A DNA stretch of 64,000 bases from Typhlomys cinereus. Its lineage: Eukaryota; Chordata; Mammalia; Rodentia; Platacanthomyidae. The DNA lies in assembly GCA_023101885.1 (NCBI GenBank), contig JALPQD010000360.1, positions 620,001 to 684,000 on the forward strand. Direction: 5' to 3'. The position numbers and the translations under genes are program-made. Below are positions 1-64,000 of the stretch, piece after piece. Each line of letters begins with the position of its first letter. The first letter of the stretch is position 1. A model generated the notes under the pieces. It had not been told where the DNA came from and searched no databases. It was given only the letters and a program-made list of their open reading frames with translations.

Positions 1-34
1 TTGACTTTTAATACACTCATGCCTTCAGATTTAT

Positions 35-76
35 AATGAATTTCTTTTTAAATTTTATTTTACGTGTGTGCATGTG

Positions 77-117
<41 letters not shown>

Positions 118-368
118 ATGTATCAGAGGGCAGTGTGTGTCTTGGAGACCCAAGGGTGACTTCGGGATTACCCTGAATTGTTCTACCTCCTCTCTGCTTT
201 GCTCTCGAGTTCCCAGGCTCCACCTTCCAGACCCAGAAATATAGATCACTGTCATTTCTGCCTGGCATTTTTATGTGGGCTTGGGGATCCAAACTCAGAA
301 CCTTCTGATTGTAAGGCAAAGACTTAACCCCTGAACCATCTATCCAGCCCCTGAAATGAATTTCTTTT
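35..368 (-). mobile_element. older B2-like (DIP-type) SINE with TSD
   Basis: Read on the minus strand it has the full older body (ggctgg..gatggttcagg head, 'agagcaaagcagagaggagg' middle, '(CA)n' tail). It is flanked by the 14-bp direct repeat AATGAATTTCTTTT at 35-48 and 355-368, so it is a complete insertion. The tail is now a (TG)n run at about 80-114 on the plus strand. Confidence 0.85.
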
Positions 369-691
369 ATAAAGCATAGAGTATGGTCACACTTTCTAGC
401 CCTTTCTGTCATTCTCCACCCTTTACCTAGATGATATAATACATTAAATTTCAAGAAATTACTAATAAAGAACTTAATTTTGCAATCCTGCTATTCGCTT
501 TCTATATATTCACTAATTTATTCATTACAATCAAAAACTACCTTCTTCCATAACTAAATTTTCTACTATTTTGATTATCTTCTCATTTCTTTTATATGTG
601 GATTTTCTTAGTCTTTTGGGAGGACTGTTTTTGAATATACTAACATCTTCATTTTATGACAATCAGTAATATCTACTTAAGTTTTATTAAC
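369..691. other. AT-rich sequence, no feature seen
   Basis: Presumed intron of UBR3 downstream of the RING-start exon. No coding block or recognisable repeat. Confidence 0.6.
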
Positions 692-3065
692 AAAAAAATC
701 TCTGCTACATCATTCACTGTAATCAAGTAGGCTTTATCCCAAGCACACAAGGTTGGTTCAACATAGGTAAATCAATAAATGTAATCCATCATATAAACCA
801 AGACCACATAATATTCTTGGTAGATACAGAAAACATTTTTGACAAGATCCAACATTTGTTTTATGATCAAAACCCTAGAGACACTTGGAATGGAAGGAAC
901 TTGTATCAACATAATAAAAGCTGTATACAACAAACCAACAGAAAGGATTATATTCAATGGGGAAAAACTTGAAACGTTCTCACTTCAATCAGGAGCTAGA
1001 CAAGGCTGTCCACTCTCACCACTTCTATTCAATATTGTTCCTGAAATCTTAGCTAGAGCCGTAAGACCAGAGAAAGAGATAAAGGGATTCAAATCAGAAA
1101 GGAAGAAGTCAAGATATCTCTATTTGCTGATGACATGATCATATACTTGAGTGATCCTAAAAACTCCACCAGGAAACTCCTGGAACTAATACGTAAGTTC
1201 AGCAGAATGGGAGGTTACAAAATAAACATGCAAAAAAATCAGTGGCCTTCACATATAAATACCAAGGATGAAAAAAATGAAAAAGTCCTAAGAAAAATAA
1301 TCCCATTTACTATAGCCCCTAAAAAAATGAAATACCTTGGTATAAATCTAATCAAAGAATTTTATAGGGGCTGGAGAGGTAGCTCAGGAGTTAAGCCTCT
1401 GCCTTGCAGGCAGAAGGTCCTGAGTTCGGATCCTAGACCCCAGGTATAGACGCCAGGCGGAAGCGGGAAGGGGGGGTCTGCGTTTCGAGTCCTGGTAGGG
1501 TGGAGCCTGTAAATCCCAGGGCAGAGTAAACAAGGAGGAGGTGGAGGCAGTCTATGGTGGTTCCCGAATTCGTTCATGGTTCTACACACACACACACACA
1601 CACACAAACATGCACATACATACACATGCACAAGGAGATAAATAGCCCAATTAAAAAATGGGACTAGGAACACAAAAACTTTTCCAGGGACAAAATTAAA
1701 ACATCTAACAAATATCTTAAAAACCGCTCCACAATCTTAGCCAGCAGGGAAATGCAAATCAAAATCTCCCTGAGATATCGTCTCACTCTGGTCAGGATGG
1801 CAAAAATCCACAATATAAACATCACCAAATGCTAGAGAGGATGTGGAAAGAAGGGAACTCTCATATATTGCTGGTGGGAATGCAGGCTTATACTGCAACC
1901 CAAATGCTCAACAGTTGACGAGTGGATAAGGAAAATGTGGTATATGAAATTTGCCCAGAAATGGATGGAATTAGAAAAAATTATATTGAGTGAAGTATCC
2001 CAGACACAGAAAGTTAGACATCGTATGTACTCCTAATAGGTAGATCCTACTTCCAAACCCACTTAATGACCTATTCAAAGGTCAATCTCTGTAATATCTA
2101 CTGTAATTGCAAAGATTATAAACAGGAGGGAAGGAGAAGGAGCCCCCCTCCCCAAAAAAAGGAGATAGGGGATCACACTTCAGTAGAGAAAATAGGCCAC
2201 CATCAAGTATTGCATGTAAGTAGCAAGATATCTGGTAAAATTCACTCTCACTTCCCTTCCTGGTCACTTGCGACCAAAGAGATTTGATCTCACCCATCAG
2301 GGCAGGTATAAAGGAACTGGCAGATAGACGGTAATCATCCTACAAATGGAACACTACCCCCCCCCATTGCTGTGTCCTACTCCTATTCTTCCACTACCTT
2401 TGAGTCTCCTCTTATATTAAGATCTTTATTTAAACTATCTTTTATCTTTGGTTAGGAGATGACCTCCGATACCAATCAGGATGCAGCCAAGGACGGTGCA
2501 GGAAAAGCAAAACTGAAAACAACAAACCATAATTCAGAAGACCAAAGACCTTACATTATTCACCTAGAACCAGACCAGCCAAATCTCTCCCCATCTTAAA
2601 GCTCAGGGAACCTTGTAAAAGAGGGGGCAGTAATATTGTAAGAGCCTAAAGATGGGAAGGACCAATGATATGCAAGATACTCTACACGAGTCAGGGCTGT
2701 AGTAGCCAGGATATAGCCACAATGTGATTGGACTTTGCCTGATCTGCGCAATGGCTGACACGTCAACAAAGCCCCTAAGTCCAGCATGGATCACAGGACT
2801 TCTAGAAGGCTCCAGACAGTAGGATCCTTAGAGGCAAAGGATTAACAGTCATAACAGAGTTCCATACTAACTGGGAGCCCAAGAAAGGGCTCCAGGCTAT
2901 GCCACTGAATCCTTACCCCTTATTAGGGTGGAGGACTCAGAGGGAGGTTTGGCACACAAAAGGATGCTCCATGGGATGGGAGGGAGGGAAGGAGAGGACA
3001 GGGTACCTATTGAGCTTGTGTGATTAGGAAAAAAAAATAAAATGTGGGAGAAAAAAATCTCTGCT
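692..3065 (+). mobile_element. 5'-truncated, internally deleted LINE-1 with 15-bp TSD
   Basis: The insert runs from 707 to 3050 and is flanked by the perfect direct repeat AAAAAAATCTCTGCT (692-706 and 3051-3065). It begins inside ORF2: 840-1350 gives reverse-transcriptase blocks ([16 protein letters not shown], then a FADDM-like motif after a frameshift near 1130, then the GYKIN and KYLGINL blocks). After a nested SINE (1367-1620) it resumes near 1637 at the ORF2 C-terminal region, so more than a kilobase is missing between. ORF2 homology fades near 2030. 2030-3050 is a lineage-specific 3' UTR ending in a GGGAGGGAGGGAAGGAGAGG purine tract and A-rich tail. Not functional. Confidence 0.9.
1367..1625 (+). 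mobile_element. young B2-like (DIP-type) SINE nested in L1
   Basis: Starts ggggctggagaggtagctcagg and carries the young-type body: 'agtaaacaaggaggaggtgg', then 'ttcatggttctacacacac'. It sits exactly in the ORF2 remnant, so it is younger than the L1 copy. The anticodon-like stem reads CTGCC..GGCAG. Confidence 0.88.
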
Positions 3066-3734
3066 TCCTTAAAGTTCATCCCAACAACCACTTTTCCCTA
3101 GATTTTAATCTAAATGGTATTTTTAAATATAAGAATGTATTGATATTTTGTATAAAATTCTAGATATGCAGTTTTACGTTTAACTTCATACAAATTCTTG
3201 CTGAAAAAGAATTAAATGCATCATCACTAGACTGTTTAAAAATAACTGATACTTCAAAATACTTTAGAATGGGAAAACATAGACAACTATCAGATAAATT
3301 CTTCCAAAATGTTAAAATATTTTTAAGACAGGTTGGCAAATATATCAATGTGCATGTATTTGAAGGTCAGCATTTTCAGGATATGTCATATGTAACTAAA
3401 ACACTGATTAAACTGACACTATGGATAGACTGAAGAAGACTGTAAATTTCAGAACAATTAAATTAACAAGAAAACTAAACTCTGTTCTATTCACCTAACA
3501 CTAGTGAAAAAATATCACACTTTAAGGGCAGAAAAGGGACAACAATGTAACAATGCAATACCAAGGAAGTGATATCAAAACAGATAAAAAGAATCTTTGC
3601 TGTACAGATTTAAATCAATCTGTGTTTTAATCATCTATGGTTATAACTAGGTAACAACGTTGAACCCGTTTAATACATTATCTGTTAAGGGTACTTTAAG
3701 TATTTGCACAAAAAAAAAATTGCTTCAACTTTAC
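3066..3734. other. UBR3 intron, no feature seen
   Basis: AT-rich intronic sequence directly downstream (minus sense) of exon 19. No second RING exon is present before the window edge. Confidence 0.7.
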
Positions 3735-59540
<55,806 letters not shown>

Positions 59541-60051
59541 CTGGAGAAAGGGAACATTTATTGCAATGATTTAAGTCTTCAAACACAGATACTTACAAAT
59601 GAAACTCTTTGAATATTAAAATGTCACCAATGATCTAGATTATGTAACTGACATAGTATTTAAATAATAAAACATTTAAATTTTAATATAAAGTAGATTT
59701 TAAAAAAAGGAAGTACTTTTCCTTAAACATGGCCATTTATACTAAGATGCAGATAAATACATGCTTAGCATTCTAAATCTATTATCTAAAAGGATTTTAG
59801 CATCAACAGAAAATTCTATTCAAATATTTCAAAATCTGCAAAAATTCTAAAACTTGAAATTGGTCCCAAGCATTTCAAATAAGGAATACTCAATCTACCA
59901 TATTCTTGCAAGAATAATATTCATGAAATTAAATTTAAGCAACACTGAGAATATAATAAAGTACAAAATTACTTAAATTTTTAACTTCTAAAAAAGACGG
60001 AAATTTTTATAGAATTCAATAATGTGTTCATTTTAAAAGGATCCTTCACAG
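59541..60051. other. UBR3 intron, no feature seen
   Basis: AT-rich. No upstream UBR3 exon. Confidence 0.65.
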
Positions 60052-60195
60052 GGTTGGGAATTGAACTCAATTGGTAAAATACTTTCCTAGCATGCAGAAA
60101 GTCCTGGGAGTTCAATCCCCAGTACCAATGAACCAGGTGTGGTAACACAAATCTGTAATCCAAGCACTCCAGGTAGAAATTCAAGATATCTTCTT
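60052..60195 (+). mobile_element. ID-B1 composite SINE
   Basis: 'ggttgggaattgaactcaat', 'gttcaatccccagtaccaat', then B1 'ggtgtggtaacacaaatctg' and 'gtaatccaagcact'. Confidence 0.7.
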
Positions 60196-60942
60196 CATGC
60201 ATAGGGAAATGGGGGAAGCCATGTTCCTTTTGAATACACATTCTAGGAAGAAGGCTTGTTTCTAAGGCTAATTTCCCTTCCCTTAAAGGCTAAAGGACTG
60301 GATTATCTCTCACGTGTCTTTGTATCTTTGCCAGGTTGACTTACTCAACAGAAAATCTACAAGTATACGAACTATATATTCTATGTACATCTGCTCTCTC
60401 TCCTACTTCCACTGATAATTCAGGAATGTTTTTCACTGAAAATAAAAGGCATCAACACAATCTATTGATAATCATGTGAATAGAATGGCTCAATGACATT
60501 ATTTATGCAAAAGTTGGAACCAGATGAGGGATTTGAAAAAATATTATTATACACGAAAATACTCAGGGCCACTCCTAAGTACATCACAGTTCAGAATCTT
60601 GCAAAATAACCTTGCATTTTTTCAATAAACCTACCCCAGTCCACTGTTCTATTATTGAACAATGTATTCGCATTACACTGCCCCAGAAGAATAGGAACAG
60701 AGTAATATTATTATTTCATTACCACCCTAACCCTTCATAAAGCATAATGTGTTTAAAATATGAATTGGTTCTTACAAATGATAACTTTAGTCCAATATCT
60801 TCATTAACAGCTAAAATAGAAAAGTACTTCAAAAATCCTATATTCTGGAAAAACTATGATTTCAATAACTAGGCAAAACTGTCTCTTAATCCGCGTGGTG
60901 CCATTAAGTAAAAGCAATTTGTAATGGGGTAATGTATAAATA
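60196..60942. other. UBR3 intron, no feature seen
   Basis: No coding block or recognisable repeat. Confidence 0.6.
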
Positions 60943-61266
60943 CAATCATGTTGGGCCCACCCAGGAATTACTCCAGGGCATAGCCGAGCACATGGGACCA
61001 AGTTGGTTCTGAGAGCTAGTGTCCTGGGCGAAACCCTGATCACATTACAGAGAGCCCTAACTGGCTTTCAGGAATTGACCTGCCTTCCATACTGAGATAC
61101 GTCACCTGTAGGGCTTGGATGCTGTGTTGACCTTTGACACAATTGGCTGCCCAGTTTGCGCCCTGTGGTCCTTTGTCTATATAAGCTGTTGTTAACACCA
61201 ATAAATCGAGATTTGCTCTGACAAATTCCCCACCCATGTCTGAGTCCTCACGGCCTGGAGCCATGC

Positions 61267-61326
<60 letters not shown>

Positions 61327-61341
61327 AACCCTACACAATCA
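60943..61341 (-). mobile_element. solo LTR of a class II endogenous retrovirus, 6-bp TSD (orientation plus by its signals)
   Basis: LTR 60949-61335 starts TGTTGGGCCC and ends CCCTACA. The 6-bp repeat CAATCA flanks it (60943-60948, 61336-61341), and 6 bp is typical of class II (ERVK-like) integration. On the plus strand it has TCTATATAAGC near 61176 and CCAATAAATC near 61198, so it is read in plus orientation. A (TG)n run (61273-61322) expanded inside the R/U5 part. There is no internal viral sequence, so it is a recombined solo LTR. Confidence 0.85.
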
Positions 61342-61402
61342 CAGCACTTATCTCTTCATTAAAAATTAGTAGTGTAATTGTTTTTCAAATCTTGGCACTT
61401 TA

Positions 61403-61715
61403 GGCTGAAGAGATAGATAGCCCAAGGGTTAAGACTCTATCTCCCAAGCAGAAGGCCCTGAGTTCAGATCCCAGGTCCCATGTTTTTTAAAAAAAAAAAA
61501 ACCTGCCAGGCAGAAATGGCAGAGGCCTGCACTTCCTGCCCTGGCAGCAATGAAGCAATCTAGTACGATTCCCAAATTCACCCTTGGTCTTCCACAGGGA
61601 CATACAGTACCCTCTGATACATACATACATATACACATACATACACACACACAAGGGCACGCACACATACACTCTCTCAAAATAAAATGTAAAAACGAAA
61701 AAATCTTGGCACTTT
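61403..61715 (+). mobile_element. older B2-like SINE (first of a tandem pair) with 15-bp TSD
   Basis: Element 61403-61700 flanked by AAATCTTGGCACTTT (61387-61401, 61701-61715). Full older body with an internal A-run at 61487-61501. Confidence 0.9.
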
Positions 61716-61747
61716 CACACACATACACACACTCAAAATGTAAAACA

Positions 61748-61977
61748 GGACTGGAGAGATGGCTCAGGAGTTAAGACTTATCTCACAAGAAGGTCCTGAG
61801 TTCACATCCCAGGCCCCACGTAAAAACACCAGGTGGAAACGGCAGCAGCCTGCACTTCAGGCCTTAGTGGGGGAGCCTGGGAAATCCCAGAGAGAAGCAA
61901 GAAAGAGGCAGAAGCAATCCAGGATGATTTCCCAAGTCACCCTTGGTCCCCCACAGAGACACACAGTGCCTTCTGAT

Positions 61978-62038
<61 letters not shown>

Positions 62039-62068
62039 AAATAAAATGCTTTTAAATGCAAAAACAAA
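61748..62068 (+). mobile_element. older B2-like SINE (second of a tandem pair)
   Basis: Starts ggactggagagatggctcag. Full body, (CA)n at 61982-62033. A third copy of AAATCTTGGCACTTT follows at 62069-62083. Confidence 0.9.
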
Positions 62069-62126
62069 AAATCTTGGCACTTTCTCTTTAATACACAGAA
62101 ATCTCTTTCTCCTGAAAGAGACCATT

Positions 62127-62472
62127 CTTCAAGCTTTTCTTTTTTTTTCTTTTTTTTTTTATTTTAATATTTTTATTATTATTATTATTTATTCAACTGT
62201 GTGTATGTGCGCGCGCGTGTCTGTGTGTGTGTGTATGTGTGTGTCTGTTTATATGTAGAACCACGGACGAATTTGCGAACCACCATGGACGCCTCCACCT
62301 CCTTCTGCCCCGGGATTCACAGGCTCCGCCCTACCAGGACCAGAAGCGCAGGCCGCCCCCCGCTTCCCTCTGGCGTCTATACGTGGGATCTGGGATCCGA
62401 ACTCAGGACCTTCCGCCTGCAAGGCGGAGGCTTAACCCCTGAGCCACCTCTCCAGCCCTCTTCAAGCTTTTC
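62127..62472 (-). mobile_element. young B2-like (DIP-type) SINE with 13-bp TSD
   Basis: Element 62140-62459 flanked by CTTCAAGCTTTTC (62127-62139, 62460-62472). Young body, stem CCGCC..GGCGG. Tail appears as poly-T plus (TTA)n on plus. Confidence 0.94.
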
Positions 62473-62789
62473 AATGATTTCAAAACACAAATAAATTGTA
62501 CTTTCAAGAAATGAGACATTGAGACCCAAATCCAAAAAGTAATAAAAAAAAGGATCCAAAAGAATCACATAGCAAAGATAGAGTTATAATTTAAAATTAG
62601 ATAATCCACAGGATAGCTGTATTTAATCCTCACAATTCACAACTGAAAACTACAGACTACCAGAAAACACACAAATGTCTCTTTCACAAAGCTGAACAAA
62701 ACTAGTGATGTTAATATTAGAATTACGTTTCCCGTAGCTTGCACTAGCTAAAGGAACCATCAGAAATCACCATTAGTTTTTTCTTTTTT
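62473..62789. other. UBR3 intron, no feature seen
   Basis: No recognisable element. Confidence 0.6.
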
Positions 62790-62863
62790 CCATTTTCATG
62801 TGTGTATGATATGCAGGTACATGTGCATGATTACATGTACACAGGCGTAAATGTGTGAGTACT

Positions 62864-62905
<42 letters not shown>

Positions 62906-63152
62906 GTGATGTCAGGAATCATCTTCAATTGCTCTTCCATCTTACTCCTTGAGGTACAGTCTCTCAATCAAAGCCAGATTTCACCTATACAGCTAGTTCT
63001 GCTAGTCACACTTGTCTGGGATCTCTGAAGGACTTCTAAGGCCAAAAAGGCAAGCTGCAAAATCCTCCCAGAATTTACATGAGTTCTAAGGATCTGAACT
63101 CTGGTCCTCATTCCTGTGAAGCAAGTACTTTAACCAATGATCATTTCTTCAG
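62790..63152 (-). mobile_element. B4-type SINE in reverse with (TG)n
   Basis: 'gtgatgtcaggaatcatctt', 'ctcttccatcttactccttg', 'ggtctcctctcaatc'-like block (diverged) and 'ctctggtcctcattcctgtg'. (TG)n at 62866-62902. Confidence 0.65.
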
Positions 63153-63368
63153 ATCCTACCATTATTATTATTAATTGGCACACACTAAAAAGGAAAAAGG
63201 ACAGTGACTTTATTTTAGATCAATAAAACAATACAAATAAACATAATGGAAAAAAATTTGTGCTTCTATTAAAATGAGAATAGCTACAAGCATATAATAT
63301 TCAAGGTTTTTGTCTTCCAGAAGAAAAAATATAACACTATCATGGGGTTTTTTGCTGTTGTTGTTGTT

Positions 63369-63428
63369 TTTATGGTACTGGAGATTGAAACCAGAGCCTC
63401 ATACATGCTCTTTTTTTTTTTGCCTTAA
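63369..63428 (-). mobile_element. ID SINE fragment
   Basis: 'tatggtactggagattgaaa' and 'cagagcctcatacatgc', the reversed 3' half of an ID element, with a T-run. Confidence 0.55.
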
Positions 63429-64000
63429 ATAGGTAATTTCAGTCTCCTAAGATTTTAAATCATGTGCTATGTGCTTTTGGTGTAGTATTATGGAAATATA
63501 ATTAGAAATGTTTCTACTGGCTAAATATGATTCATTAACAGTACCTGTACTATTTTAAAGCATACAGTAAAAAGAGATATTTGAAGAATCTCCTAAATTG
63601 TGTAAATGTTCAGAAAGGGGTTAGGGGTCAAGCTCAACACAGTAATGAGGTAAAGATCTTGGTCACATTGTTGAACATCCTCTGACCCTCAGTACTAAAA
63701 TGCAGAAAGGCACTGATGAACTTAGCAGAGCACTGTCCTCTTGCCATTCATTTCTACTTTATTTTGAGCTCAATCTCAAACTGAACTAAATCTTTATTTA
63801 AAAAAAAAAAAGCTGTATTATTTTCTGAACTTCAGATGTTTTCAAAAGGAACAATCACTGTTTAAAATGTATCATGTTCCAATTCAGTCATTTCTCCCAA
63901 ATCTACAAATAAACCAAATATGCTAACTGATTAAGTCTTAAAGCTTTGTACTACTTATCACTGAAGAGGAAGAGAAAAGATGCAATCCAAAATCAGATAT
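63429..64000. other. UBR3 intron, no feature seen
   Basis: No coding block. A weak ID-like trace near 63610-63695 is too decayed to call. Confidence 0.55.

Noticed and set aside
839..1449. Two overlapping plus-strand frames with reverse-transcriptase motifs
   Set aside because: They are the frame-broken ORF2 remnant of the L1 at 707-3050, and the second runs into a SINE. Not a working gene.
61387..62083. CRISPR-like spaced repeats
   Set aside because: Three 15-nt repeats spaced by SINEs in a mammalian intron are target-site duplications, not a CRISPR array.
59541..64000. Searched for the upstream UBR3 exon
   Set aside because: No block resembling the expected upstream UBR3 sequence with splice sites was found, so it must lie beyond the window.

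Overview
The window is mammalian nuclear DNA from a rodent. It holds an internal part of one large multi-exon gene on the minus strand, and the rest is intron filled with retroelements. Nineteen consecutive coding exons between 3735 and 59540 join without a frame break into 2,679 nt (893 codons). They encode the central part of the E3 ubiquitin ligase UBR3. The UBR zinc finger lies upstream, beyond position 64000. The C-terminal part lies downstream, beyond position 1. The last exon in view carries the first C-x2-C pair of the RING-H2 domain. Every exon boundary was set by eye from splice sites plus frame continuity. Seventeen of the eighteen introns are GT-AG. The intron at 31251-33375 reads as a minor-spliceosome (U12) AT-AC intron with a good branch-site match.

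The introns carry three processed mRNA copies, all from cellular genes. A PRDX3 retrocopy (24865-26706) keeps a full 256-codon frame with both catalytic cysteines. An EIF4E pseudogene (22268-23308) is broken and has lost the end of its coding region and the start of its 3' UTR. An NPM1 pseudogene (about 52190-53795) is split into two halves in opposite orientation.

The repeat content points to a mouse-related rodent outside the mouse/rat/hamster group: ID, B1, B3, B4, Lx-type L1 and a URR1-like DNA element are present. The commonest SINE has a B2-like head (ggctggagagatggctcag) but a body unlike murid B2. It comes in an older type (tail 'cacagtgccctctgatacacac') and a younger type (tail 'gtggttctacacacac'). 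This fits a Dipodoidea-type B2-superfamily SINE (jerboas and relatives), which is an inference I hold at about 50%.

Layout from left to right: L1 with 15-bp target-site duplications (707-3050); exon 19 (RING start); an LTR with primer-binding-site trace (about 5424-5950); an L1 graveyard (6680-7580); exons 18 to 14 (9059-19172); the 10.6-kb intron holding the EIF4E and PRDX3 copies; exon 13; the U12 intron; exons 11 to 6 in a compact cluster (33376-36197) with introns as short as 83 and 99 nt; an Lx L1 nested in an older L1 (37690-38920); exons 5 to 3; the 9.6-kb intron with the NPM1 copy; exons 2 and 1; then a class II solo LTR (60949-61335) and a dense SINE cluster (61400-62470). I saw no RNA gene, CRISPR array, promoter or gene end.
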